Below are positions 43,546 through 51,622 of a stretch of 64,000 nucleotides of DNA, piece after piece. The position numbers and the translations under genes are program-made. The stretch covers positions 50,200-114,199 of the forward strand of contig NZ_JBPODR010000006.1 in assembly GCF_051201035.1 (NCBI RefSeq), read 5' to 3'. The notes beneath the pieces were generated by a model that saw nothing but the letters and a program-made list of their open reading frames with translations, made no database searches and was not told the origin of the DNA. Each line of letters begins with the position of its first letter. Within the stretch, counting starts at the first letter, position 1. Source of the stretch: Thermoanaerobacterium thermosulfurigenes. Lineage in GTDB: Bacteria; Bacillota; Thermoanaerobacteria; Thermoanaerobacterales; Thermoanaerobacteraceae.

Positions 43546-43574
43546 ATTTTACCTTATCCAAATTAAATCATCAA
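43546..43574 (-). promoter_or_regulatory. Vegetative promoter of asp23-fakA
   Basis: On the minus strand TTGATG (43569-43574) and TAAAAT (43546-43551) are separated by 17 nt, about 26 nt upstream of the asp23 start. It diverges from the rpmB promoters. Confidence 0.65.
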
Positions 43575-43627
43575 TAAAGAAAAAAATTGTTATATTTTAA
43601 GCTAATGCAAATTTTAACTAAAAAGTA

Positions 43628-43656
43628 TTTACAGCTTTAAAATATAATGTTAAAAT
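43628..43656 (+). promoter_or_regulatory. Upstream promoter of rpmB (P1)
   Basis: TTTACA (43628-43633) and TAAAAT (43651-43656) are 17 nt apart, about 100 nt before rpmB. Together with the closer pair it gives tandem promoters, common for ribosomal protein genes. Confidence 0.5.
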
Positions 43657-43701
43657 ATCATTGTTGTGTGGATACAATAAAAGAGTGTGTAGTTATTTTT
43701 C

Positions 43702-43730
43702 TTGAAGTCTATTAATTTTTTTGCTAAAAT
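43702..43730 (+). promoter_or_regulatory. Proximal promoter of rpmB (P2)
   Basis: TTGAAG (43702-43707) and TAAAAT (43725-43730) are 17 nt apart, 27 nt before the rpmB ATG, leaving a short leader with a GAGGAGG ribosome-binding site. Confidence 0.65.
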
Positions 43731-43757
43731 GTTAGTGTTGACAAAGAGGAGGTGCAC

Positions 43758-43949
43758 ATGATGAGAAAATGTGAAGTATGCGGAAAAACACCGATGGCAG
43801 GATATCAATACAGCCATTCCCACAGAAAATCAATCAAAAAATGGCAACCAAACTTAAAGCGTGTCAAAGCCATAGTGGACGGTACACCTGTAAGGTTGAA
43901 TGTTTGCACAAAATGCTTAAAATCAGGAAGAGTTAAGAGAGCCATATAA
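43758..43949 (+). CDS. rpmB: 50S ribosomal protein L28
   Basis: L28 is a small large-subunit protein. The 63-residue product starts MMRKCEVCGKTPMAGYQYSH and includes SIKKWQPNLKRVKAIVDGTP and a C-terminal CTKCLKSGRV; the two CxxC pairs mark the zinc-binding form. The ATG at 43758 follows GAGGAGGTG; a second ATG directly behind it is also possible. A single-gene unit with two promoters and a good terminator. Confidence 0.96.
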   Translation: MMRKCEVCGKTPMAGYQYSHSHRKSIKKWQPNLKRVKAIVDGTPVRLNVCTKCLKSGRVKRAI

Positions 43950-43955
43950 AGAAAG

Positions 43956-43985
43956 ACGTGCATATATGCACGCTTTTTATTTTTT
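43956..43985 (+). terminator. Terminator of rpmB (overlaps the end of spoVM)
   Basis: CGTGCATATATGCACG (43957-43972) is a perfect palindrome followed on the plus strand by CTTTTTATTTTTT. Its T-run contains the stop codon of the convergent spoVM. The minus-strand tail is weaker (TCTTTC), but it may also end spoVM. Confidence 0.85.
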
Positions 43986-44069
43986 GCTCTTAGTAAATGA
44001 AGACAAAAATTTTTTTATAAAATCAGGAATTCTAATGTAGTATATTTTAGGTTCCTTTTTTTTACTCAT
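43977..44069 (-). CDS. spoVM: Stage V sporulation protein M (SpoVM)
   Basis: SpoVM is a tiny amphipathic helix that recognises the convex forespore membrane and anchors SpoIVA for coat assembly. This 30-residue reading frame starts at an ATG at 44069 with GGGGG 5 nt upstream and ends TAA at 43977. Its core KIYYIRIPDFIKKFLSSF aligns with Bacillus SpoVM as I recall it (KFYTIKLPKFLGGIV), including the proline that sets membrane curvature sensing. Position between rpmB and thiN matches Bacillus exactly. It carries an extra N-terminal SKKKEP. It is too short for routine gene calling. Confident from sequence and synteny. Confidence 0.85.
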   Translation of the reverse strand: MSKKKEPKIYYIRIPDFIKKFLSSFTKSKK

Positions 44070-44111
44070 ATACATCCCCCTTTATCCTTTTACTTCTAAA
44101 CTATTTATCTG

Positions 44112-44297
44112 CTATTTGAAATATGCATTAATAAAATAACCAATCATTATCACAGCAAATCCTAAAAGTATCATCCACAGCCAACTTGGTATGTACAATA
44201 CAATTATAAATATTCCAAGCGAAATTATAATATATCCAATTGAATAATTCAGTTTTTTATTTAATATTCTAACTTTTTTATAAATTTTATTCCACAT
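44112..44297 (-). CDS. Small membrane protein of unknown function
   Basis: A 61-residue product I do not recognise. A basic N-terminus (WNKIYKKVRILNKKLN) is followed by two closely spaced hydrophobic segments, about 18-38 (IGYIIISLGIFIIVLYIPSW) and 39-58 (LWMILLGFAVIMIGYF), so it is probably a two-helix membrane protein with both ends in the cytoplasm. The ATG at 44297 has AAAGGAG 9 nt upstream, but that site lies in the 3' arm of a terminator-like hairpin (44302-44343). It sits between thiN and spoVM. It could be a sporulation membrane gene, on context alone. Confidence 0.6.
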   Translation of the reverse strand: MWNKIYKKVRILNKKLNYSIGYIIISLGIFIIVLYIPSWLWMILLGFAVIMIGYFINAYFK

Positions 44298-44301
44298 AAA
44301 A

Positions 44302-44343
44302 ATCTGCTCCTTTCTTTCAATATTTTATTCGAAAGGAGCGGAT
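44302..44343 (-). terminator. Terminator-like inverted repeat containing a ribosome-binding site
   Basis: On the minus strand ATCCGCTCCTTTC and GAAAGGAGCAGAT pair with one mismatch around a loop of about 16 nt and are followed by TTTT then ATG. It ends the thiN transcript, but the 3' arm is the Shine-Dalgarno of the 61-residue gene. Confidence 0.7.
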
Positions 44344-44349
44344 TTTGTG

Positions 44350-44985
44350 CTAATCTTTAGATTTTATCACAAGCAAATAACCACTATTTATCTTTATCTT
44401 AATCTTCCTATCTGTAAATACATTGCTAATCCCATAAGGCATTTCTAAAGACATATCCTGACCAGATAAAGGATAAAATAACCCTTCGGTGTAAATCCCT
44501 CTAACGTCTGCACTATACGGAATCAATGAAACTACATCACCTGATTTACCTTCCAATTCGATAAAGTCATCAATGAGATAGACTTCATTTTTTTCGTTCA
44601 AAATTTTCCCCTTTATTTTTCTATTAAGAAGGTACAATAAAAGCGACAAATTTGCTAATGAATGATCAAATCTACTTCCTATCGTCGCTAAATACACAAT
44701 CTCATTAGCGCCTATCTCTATAGCCTTTATCGTTGCAAGTTGACTATCCGTCTCGTCTTTCATAGTAGGATGTTTTTCAATGATTACACCTTGTTGCAAA
44801 TAATAATCTATAATTTTATCATCTGCTGAATCCAAATCACCGACAATGTAATTTGGCATTATACCTAATTTGTAAGCTATATTAGCACCACCATCCGCAC
44901 AGATTACCACGTCACATTCATCGATTGCTTTTTTAAAATAGTTGGAATCTTTAAATTCTCCATTTGAAATAATACAAACCTTCAT
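44350..44985 (-). CDS. thiN: Thiamine pyrophosphokinase
   Basis: ThiN transfers pyrophosphate from ATP to thiamine, making thiamine diphosphate. The family motifs are clear: VVICADGGANIAYKLGIMPN, YIVGDLDSADDKI, and HPTMKDETDSQLATIKAIE; the C-terminal beta domain has GDVVSLIPYS. The product is 211 residues. Its ATG overlaps the rpe stop by 4 nt. The last gene of the long dapF-to-thiN series, with a terminator-like hairpin after it. Confidence 0.95.
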   Translation of the reverse strand: MKVCIISNGEFKDSNYFKKAIDECDVVICADGGANIAYKLGIMPNYIVGDLDSADDKIIDYYLQQGVIIEKHPTMKDETDSQLATIKAIEIGANEIVYLATIGSRFDHSLANLSLLLYLLNRKIKGKILNEKNEVYLIDDFIELEGKSGDVVSLIPYSADVRGIYTEGLFYPLSGQDMSLEMPYGISNVFTDRKIKIKINSGYLLVIKSKD

Positions 44986-45635
44986 TTTAGCGCTGCCTCT
45001 CTAAGCTTTTTTAAATTTTCACCAGGATCCCCATTGGCAAATATGAACGAACCAGCCACAATCACATCAGCTCCAGCTAAAACTACATCCTTTATATTAT
45101 CAATATTAATACCTCCATCAACTTCTATCTTAAAATTCAATCCCCTTTCATTTCTAATTGATGCTAATTCGCGAATCTTTTCATACATGCCATTTATGAA
45201 TACTTGCCCTCCAAAACCGGGGTTTACAGTCATAATCAACACCATATCAACTGATGACAATACATATCTTAATGTATCTAAAGATGTAGCAGGGTTTAGT
45301 GCCACACTTGCATTTATGCCCATTGACTTTATCAATTGGAGAGTTCTATCTAAATGTACACATGCTTCCTGATGTACCGTTATATTTTTGGCTCCAGCAT
45401 CGACAAATTCTTTTATGTATTTGTCAGGCTCTTCTATCATTAAATGAACGTCAAATGGAATCTCGGTTTTGCCTTTTAAGGCATTTAATACCAATGGTCC
45501 AATCGTTATATTAGGAACAAAATGCCCATCCATAATATCTATATGCAAATACTCGGGTTTCTCTGTTTCAACTTTTTGTATATCTGATAACAAATTTCCA
45601 AAGTCAGCTGATAAAATCGACGGAGAAATTTCCAT
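44982..45635 (-). CDS. rpe: Ribulose-phosphate 3-epimerase
   Basis: Rpe interconverts ribulose 5-phosphate and xylulose 5-phosphate in the pentose phosphate pathway. The TIM barrel shows ISPSILSADFGNL, HIDIMDGHFVPNITIGP, FDVHLMIEEPDKYI, MTVNPGFGGQVFI and EVDGGINIDNIKDVVLAGAD. The product is 217 residues. The ATG follows GGAGGAG. It sits between rsgA and thiN, the standard order in Bacillus. Confidence 0.97.
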   Translation of the reverse strand: MEISPSILSADFGNLLSDIQKVETEKPEYLHIDIMDGHFVPNITIGPLVLNALKGKTEIPFDVHLMIEEPDKYIKEFVDAGAKNITVHQEACVHLDRTLQLIKSMGINASVALNPATSLDTLRYVLSSVDMVLIMTVNPGFGGQVFINGMYEKIRELASIRNERGLNFKIEVDGGINIDNIKDVVLAGADVIVAGSFIFANGDPGENLKKLREAALK

Positions 45636-45637
45636 TA

Positions 45638-46513
45638 CTAATATCTCCTCCTTCTGTTCGCTTTTAGTTCATTATATAAACTTATATAATTTGCGTATCG
45701 TGTTCTATCAATCAGCCCATTCGCGACAGCACTTTTAACTCCACAATCAGGTTCATTAATATGTAAGCACGAATTAAATCTACATTCTGATTCAAAGACT
45801 TGAAAATCTTTATAAAATCTTTTGAGATTTTTTTCATCAATATCCAGATTTAGCGAAGTAAAGCCAGGTGTATCTAAAACATATCCACCATCAATAGGTA
45901 TTAGCTCTACATTTCTTGTCGTATGCTTTCCTCTATTAAGCTTTTCACTTAAATCTCCAATCTCTTGCCTTTCATGTCCATGAATACAATTTATCAAAGA
46001 AGATTTTCCTACGCCAGATGGACCTGTAAAAAAAGAAGTTTTACCTTTTAGAATTGTTTTCAACTTATCAATTCCAATGTTATCGTATTTGGAAGTAGTA
46101 ATCACTTCATACCCTAATTTTTTATATGTATTGTATATTGGCATGTATTCATCTTCATTAACTAGATCAACCTTATTTATGCAGATGATGGGATTTATCT
46201 CGTTTACTTCAGTTAATATTATCATTTTATCAAGCTGCAATCTGTTTAAATCAGGACTAACTATCGAAAAAGTAATTATTGCTTGATCTACATTTGACAC
46301 AGGTGGCCTTACTAATTGGTTTTTCCTGTCATGTATATTCACTATAAAGCCATCTTTTAAATTTTGTGATTCGACATCAACATAGTCTCCAACAATAGGT
46401 ATAATATTGGAAATTCTAAATTTGCCACGAGCACGGCATTCTATGGTGCCATGCTCGGTGGAAACATAGTAAAAACCTCCAATGCCTTTAATAATTCGTC
46501 CTACTAATACCAC
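45638..46513 (-). CDS. rsgA: Small ribosomal subunit biogenesis GTPase RsgA
   Basis: RsgA (YloQ/CpgA) is a circularly permuted GTPase acting in late 30S maturation. Order: N-terminal OB domain, G4 CINKVDLVN, G1 FTGPSGVGKSSLINCI, G3 DTPGFTSLNLD, and the C-terminal zinc knuckle CRFNSCLHINEPDCGVK with Cys, Cys, His, Cys ligands. The product is 291 residues. The GTG start at 46513 shares one base with the prkC stop, so the two are translationally coupled. Confidence 0.96.
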   Translation of the reverse strand: MVLVGRIIKGIGGFYYVSTEHGTIECRARGKFRISNIIPIVGDYVDVESQNLKDGFIVNIHDRKNQLVRPPVSNVDQAIITFSIVSPDLNRLQLDKMIILTEVNEINPIICINKVDLVNEDEYMPIYNTYKKLGYEVITTSKYDNIGIDKLKTILKGKTSFFTGPSGVGKSSLINCIHGHERQEIGDLSEKLNRGKHTTRNVELIPIDGGYVLDTPGFTSLNLDIDEKNLKRFYKDFQVFESECRFNSCLHINEPDCGVKSAVANGLIDRTRYANYISLYNELKANRRRRY

Positions 46514-48420
46514 TAAAATTTCGCCCCCATTGTTTCGTAAACATTGCCGTTTATATCAACTTCAATAATAACATTGCCTTTACCAGCAACTGGTACTGTT
46601 ATTGGACTGTCTGCATAGGTATACGTATTTGAATACTGCAATGTCTTATTGCCATCTTGTATAACATAAACATCAACTTTCATAGGACCTTCTTGATTAG
46701 GCAAGTTAATTGTAATTTCTTTTGTCTTATATCCTTGCGGCAGTTGAGTTTGCGTCTGTTGTTGCTGCTGTGTCTGTGTTGATTGGCTCACAATCAAATC
46801 AATAGATTTACCCTTTTGAATGCTGGTACCCTGAGGTATGCTTTGAGAGATCACAAAATTATCAGGCACGCTGTCGCTTGGTTGTGTAGTTACATTTCCA
46901 ACCTTAAGTCCTACATCTTCCAAAGCTTTTGTCGCATCATCAAGCGACATGTTCTGGACATTGGGAACTGTAACCATTTGTGGTCCTTTGCTTACATAAA
47001 CATCAACAACAGTATTGTATTCAACTTGCACACCTTGCCTTGGATTTTGATCATACACGTAACCATTTGGATAACTATCATTGTAGTCCCAAATTAAATT
47101 TGCATTTAGCCCACTATTTTTTAATTTCAACTGAGCATCTCTGTACTCACTGCCTATGACATTAGGAACAACGGAATTCTGTTTCCCTTTGCTGACTACT
47201 ACGTTAACAGTAGAACCTTTCTTTACAGTCTCTCCTGCCGGTGGATCTTGTGACAAAATAGTGTTGGTCGGAGCATCGCTGTATTGACTGTCTGAAATAT
47301 TTAACTTCAAATTGTTATTTTCCAATACTGTAGTTGCTTTGTCCAATGTTTGGCCTTTTATATCAGGTACTTTCACTTCTGATGCAGTAGCCATATTGTT
47401 TAAAAAATACATAGTACCGTAAGACAGTGAAGCCATAAGTGCTAAAATCAATATTGCAATCCCTATATTTCTTAAAATTTTTCTACCTTTTCTTTGGCTC
47501 GGTAATTTTGAATCCTTGATCTTCTCGTTAATTTCTTCCGCCTTCATGACCCTCGTAACATTGTTGTCAGTTAAATCGCCTATGATCAATTTATCTGGAT
47601 CGCTTATAAACGTATCAATATCTTTTAAAAGTTCGGCTGCACTTTTATATCTGTAGTTTATATCTTTCTCAGTGGCCTTTAACACTATCTTGTCAAGTTT
47701 ATAAGGTACTCTAGGATTCAACTTTGATGGTGGCACTATGTTTTCCTGTATATGCTTTAAAGCAACTGATATGGGACTTTCACCTTCAAAAGGAACTTTA
47801 CCAGTCAGCATCTCATACATGACAATTCCAAGCGAGTATATGTCAGTCTTTTCGTCTATTATAGCGCCTTTCGCCTGTTCTGGCGAAAAATAGTAAGCTG
47901 TGCCAAGGACATCTCCTCCACCATACGTTATTGTAGAACCATTAGATGCTCTTGCAATGCCAAAATCTGTCACTTTTACAATGTTGTCATCTGTAACCAA
48001 TATATTTTGCGGCTTAATATCTCTGTGAACAATATGATTTTTATGAGCGTGTTCCAACGCTCTACATACTTGCCTTGCTATATCCAAGGATTTCGATATG
48101 GGCAAAGGTCCATTCGTTTCCTTAATTAATTGTTTTAAAGTTTTCCCATTGACATATTCCATTACAATATAGTATATATCTCCTTCTTGTCCAACATCGT
48201 ATATGCTGACGATATTAGGATGAGAAAGGCTTGCTGCCGCTTGTGATTCTCTTTTAAACCTTCTTACAAATTCTTCGTCCGATACAAACTCCGATCGCAA
48301 TATTTTTATAGCAACAATTCTATTCAAAAGATGGCATTTTGCCTTATATACCTTTGCCATACCACCTTCGCCTATCTTTTCCAGTATCTCATATCGATTT
48401 CCAAGCATTTTACCAACCAT
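46513..48420 (-). CDS. prkC: PASTA-domain serine/threonine kinase PrkC
   Basis: PrkC senses peptidoglycan fragments and lipid II and controls germination and cell-wall metabolism. The kinase domain (about 9-270) shows the glycine loop GEGGMAKVYKA, VAIKI, HRDIKPQNILV and DFGIAR; the juxtamembrane region precedes one transmembrane helix (about 325-347, GIAILILALMASLSYGTMYF). Three PASTA domains follow (about 355-420, 421-488, 489-556), then a Gln/Thr linker (QTQQQQQTQTQ) and a final beta-rich domain of about 75 residues. The product is 635 residues. It pairs with prpC upstream. Confidence 0.96.
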   Translation of the reverse strand: MVGKMLGNRYEILEKIGEGGMAKVYKAKCHLLNRIVAIKILRSEFVSDEEFVRRFKRESQAAASLSHPNIVSIYDVGQEGDIYYIVMEYVNGKTLKQLIKETNGPLPISKSLDIARQVCRALEHAHKNHIVHRDIKPQNILVTDDNIVKVTDFGIARASNGSTITYGGGDVLGTAYYFSPEQAKGAIIDEKTDIYSLGIVMYEMLTGKVPFEGESPISVALKHIQENIVPPSKLNPRVPYKLDKIVLKATEKDINYRYKSAAELLKDIDTFISDPDKLIIGDLTDNNVTRVMKAEEINEKIKDSKLPSQRKGRKILRNIGIAILILALMASLSYGTMYFLNNMATASEVKVPDIKGQTLDKATTVLENNNLKLNISDSQYSDAPTNTILSQDPPAGETVKKGSTVNVVVSKGKQNSVVPNVIGSEYRDAQLKLKNSGLNANLIWDYNDSYPNGYVYDQNPRQGVQVEYNTVVDVYVSKGPQMVTVPNVQNMSLDDATKALEDVGLKVGNVTTQPSDSVPDNFVISQSIPQGTSIQKGKSIDLIVSQSTQTQQQQQTQTQLPQGYKTKEITINLPNQEGPMKVDVYVIQDGNKTLQYSNTYTYADSPITVPVAGKGNVIIEVDINGNVYETMGAKF

Positions 48421-48424
48421 ATAG

Positions 48425-49159
48425 TCACACCTCCTTTACCGCCACAATAGTAATATTGTCAAAGCCACCATTTTGTTTTGCCATTTTAATCAGATTATCG
48501 CAAGCCTTATCTATGCTTTCAGAACTATTAAATTCCTTTAAAATTAAATCGTCTGTAAGCATATTTGTCAATCCGTCTGTGCACAGCAAAAATACGTCAT
48601 TTTCGAAAACTTCGCCAGTAAATATATCTACCTCTATTTCATCATCGATGCCAAGTGCCCTTGTTATAATATTTTTCTGTGGATGATTTCTTGCTTCTTC
48701 GTGCGTTATTCTGCCTAATTTAACTAATTCTTCCACATAAGAATGATCTTCAGTAATTTGAATAAGTTTATCGCCTCTTATTAAATATGCTCTGCTATCA
48801 CCTATGTGCCCAATAAAAAATTTCCTATTTTCTATCAAAAGAAGAGTTAGCGTTGTTCCCATTCCTGTAAGGTCTATATTCGAAAAAGATTTATTAAAAA
48901 CGTGAGAGTTTGCACTTCTAACCGCATCCTCAATGAATTTCTTTATTGAATCATCATTTTTATTACAACTACTATAATTGCTAAAAAAATACTTTGTAAT
49001 GACCTCTATTGCGTATCTGCTTGCAACTTCACCGCCATTACATCCACCCATGCCATCAGCTACAATAAAAAGTTTTATTTTTTCATCTGTAGAAATAAAA
49101 TATGAATCTTCATTGTTTTCTCTTACATTACCTTTATCAGTAAGTGCATATACTAACAT
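48425..49159 (-). CDS. prpC: PP2C-type protein phosphatase PrpC (Stp1)
   Basis: PrpC dephosphorylates PrkC and its targets. The PP2C motifs are present: the start ALTDKGNVRENNEDSYF (first metal ligands), VADGMGGCNGGEVASRYAIE, GDSRAYLIRGDKLIQITEDH, and VFLLCTDGLTNML plus GGFDNITIVAVK near the end. The product is 244 residues. It lies 4 nt before prkC and 6 nt after rlmN, the classical rlmN-prpC-prkC-rsgA order. Confidence 0.96.
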   Translation of the reverse strand: MLVYALTDKGNVRENNEDSYFISTDEKIKLFIVADGMGGCNGGEVASRYAIEVITKYFFSNYSSCNKNDDSIKKFIEDAVRSANSHVFNKSFSNIDLTGMGTTLTLLLIENRKFFIGHIGDSRAYLIRGDKLIQITEDHSYVEELVKLGRITHEEARNHPQKNIITRALGIDDEIEVDIFTGEVFENDVFLLCTDGLTNMLTDDLILKEFNSSESIDKACDNLIKMAKQNGGFDNITIVAVKEV

Positions 49160-49164
49160 CTAAA

Positions 49165-50196
49165 TCATTTCACCCTTCCAGCTAAATATTTCCTCCTTAA
49201 TTGACCGCAAGCTGCATCGATGTCACTGCCAAGTTCGCGCCTCACTGTACATGTAATGCCACTTCTCTCAAGCACATTCTTAAAAGCCATTATCTTCTCG
49301 TTATCAGCCTTTTCATAGCCAATCTCACTGACGTAATTCACGGGTATTAAATTTACATGACATAAAAGCCCTTTTAAGAGATTGGACAGTTTTAAGCTCA
49401 TATCATAGCTGTCATTTACACTTTTTATAAGCGAGTATTCAAAAGTTATCCTTCTATGAGTTTTGTCTATATAGTACCTACATGCATCAATTAAATCTTT
49501 TATAGGATAAACCTTATTTATGGGCATTAACTGTGAACGCAAATCATCAGTAGGTGCATGTAATGAGATAGACAAGTTAACTCCTAAGCCTTCATCTGCA
49601 AATTTGTAAATTTTAGGTACAATTCCGCATGTGGAGATAGTAATATGTCTAACACCTATGCCCATGCCAAATGGATTATTGACAATTTTTATAAATTTCA
49701 TAACTTCATCATAATTATCAAACGGTTCACCGCTGCCCATCAATACTATATTGGAGATCTTACCATAATCTTTATTCATTATAAGGACTTCGTCTACCAT
49801 TTCAGATGCTTTTAAATTTCTGACTTTACCGCCAATCCCTGATGCACAAAATGAACATCTCATATTACATCCCACTTGAGTAGATATACATGATGTATTG
49901 CCAAAGCTATACTCTATCGCTACGCCTTCAACAATATTTTCATCATCCAACAAAAAGAGATACTTAGCTGTTCCATCTTCACTTGATACGACTTTTTTTG
50001 CAATTTGCAAATTAGAAATGAAGGCCATATTTTTCAACTTTTGCCTTAAATCTTTCTTTAAATCAGTCATGTCATCAAAATTGGTAATTCCTCTATAAAT
50101 CCAGCGAAAAACCTGTTTTGCTCTGTACTTTGTTTCACCAATGTTAAGAAAAAACTTTTCAAGTTCATCAATAGTCATGTTTTTTAAATCTATCAA
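49165..50196 (-). CDS. rlmN: Dual-specificity RNA methyltransferase RlmN
   Basis: RlmN is a radical SAM enzyme that methylates C2 of A2503 in 23S rRNA and A37 in tRNAs. The radical SAM motif CxxxCxxC is in GCNMRCSFCASG, and the mechanistic cysteine lies in the C-terminal AACGQLRRK. Also present are YRAKQVFRWIYRG and SLHAPTDDLRSQLMPINK. The product is 343 residues. The start is a TTG at 50196 with GGAGG 8 nt upstream. Upstream of prpC. Confidence 0.95.
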   Translation of the reverse strand: MIDLKNMTIDELEKFFLNIGETKYRAKQVFRWIYRGITNFDDMTDLKKDLRQKLKNMAFISNLQIAKKVVSSEDGTAKYLFLLDDENIVEGVAIEYSFGNTSCISTQVGCNMRCSFCASGIGGKVRNLKASEMVDEVLIMNKDYGKISNIVLMGSGEPFDNYDEVMKFIKIVNNPFGMGIGVRHITISTCGIVPKIYKFADEGLGVNLSISLHAPTDDLRSQLMPINKVYPIKDLIDACRYYIDKTHRRITFEYSLIKSVNDSYDMSLKLSNLLKGLLCHVNLIPVNYVSEIGYEKADNEKIMAFKNVLERSGITCTVRRELGSDIDAACGQLRRKYLAGRVK

Positions 50197-50239
50197 TTAA
50201 AACGCCTCCAAAATTTCATACAGATATTATATCACAAAT

Positions 50240-51583
50240 TTAATTATTTCTCTGCAATTTACATATAAAAAAGCCGTCTGTATTATTAATGTTTGGCAGC
50301 AATTGCAGGTAGCCTTTATTGTCTACTTGTGATGCTAATTTATCAGGAAGAAGAGGTCTTATGTCAGAAATCTCGAAATTCTTATTTTCACCCAAAAATC
50401 TATCAATAATATTCATATTTTCTTCTCTTCCAATAGTACACGTGCTGTACAATATATATCCGCCCTTTTTGACGTATTTGGAGCTGGAGCTAAGTATGTT
50501 GTATTGAATGTTATTAAGCTTTTTAATATCTTCATCCGTATAGTTCTTTAATTTTATATCCGGCTTTTTCCTTATAATTCCTATTCCAGTGCATGGAACG
50601 TCAGCCAATACCTTGTCTGCCTTTTCTATATATTTTTCATTTATCTTGGTTGAATCAAATACATACGCATCCACATTGTTTACGCCTAATCTTTTGCAAT
50701 TCATCCTTATTAAATCAATTTTATGCTCATGAATATCAAATGCAATAACTTTCCCTTTATTGTTCATTAATTGAGATATATGTGTAGTTTTCCCACCTGG
50801 TGCGCTACATACGTCTATTATAAGATCGTCTGGATTAGGCGATAAAACTTTAGATATGATCATAGCACCTTCATCTTGGATCTGCACAAAGCCATTTTTG
50901 TAAATTTCATCACCTGCAATATTTTTTAAATCAATATAATAAGCATCATCTACATACGATCCCTTTTTAAAATTCAATCCTTTGTCAATCAATATTTTTT
51001 CAAAATCCTTACTTCCTATTTTTAAAGTGTTAAGCCTTATGGATATCTGCGGCTTTTCATTTAATGACTTTAATATATCCTCAGTCGCAGCTTTATCATA
51101 ATTATTTAAAAGTCTTTTTACAATCCATTCAGGATATGAATATTTAAATGCAAGATATTCAACAACATTTTTGTCAGATCTTAAGATATCAATTTTTGCA
51201 GAATTGCGCGCATAATTGCGAAGCACAGCATTAACAAATTTAGAAGCATGTATTCCCGCATACTCCTTAGCAAGATTTACAGCTTCACTAATAGCCGCAT
51301 ATTGAGGCACCTTATCCATATAAATTATTTGATACAACCCCATCTCGAGTATTATCAATATTTTGTTGTCTATCTTCTTGCTGCCTTTCGACGAACAATG
51401 GTCGATTATTTGATCTAAAGTCTGTTTTCTCTCTATTGTACCAAAAACTATTTCTTTAATGAAACTTTTGTCTATATCTCTCAACTCATTGTTATTAAGA
51501 TACTTGTTTAATACAATATTTGAATATCCTTTTTTTACAATTATATCGTACAAAATTTTAAAAGCAGTATTTCTTTGATTCAT
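50240..51583 (-). CDS. rsmB: 16S rRNA (cytosine-967-C5)-methyltransferase RsmB
   Basis: RsmB makes m5C967 in 16S rRNA. An N-terminal NusB-like domain (about 1-130, RNTAFKILYDIIVKKGYSNI) precedes the methyltransferase: SAM loop CSAPGGKTTHISQLM, ADVPCTGIGIIRKKPD and the catalytic YSTCTIGREENMNII with both cysteines in place. The product is 447 residues, typical. It follows the zinc metalloprotease gene by 39 nt and precedes rlmN by 43. Confidence 0.94.
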   Translation of the reverse strand: MNQRNTAFKILYDIIVKKGYSNIVLNKYLNNNELRDIDKSFIKEIVFGTIERKQTLDQIIDHCSSKGSKKIDNKILIILEMGLYQIIYMDKVPQYAAISEAVNLAKEYAGIHASKFVNAVLRNYARNSAKIDILRSDKNVVEYLAFKYSYPEWIVKRLLNNYDKAATEDILKSLNEKPQISIRLNTLKIGSKDFEKILIDKGLNFKKGSYVDDAYYIDLKNIAGDEIYKNGFVQIQDEGAMIISKVLSPNPDDLIIDVCSAPGGKTTHISQLMNNKGKVIAFDIHEHKIDLIRMNCKRLGVNNVDAYVFDSTKINEKYIEKADKVLADVPCTGIGIIRKKPDIKLKNYTDEDIKKLNNIQYNILSSSSKYVKKGGYILYSTCTIGREENMNIIDRFLGENKNFEISDIRPLLPDKLASQVDNKGYLQLLPNINNTDGFFICKLQRNN

Positions 51584-51622
51584 TAAAACACCTCTAAAAT
51601 TTTAATAAATAAGGGATAGAAA

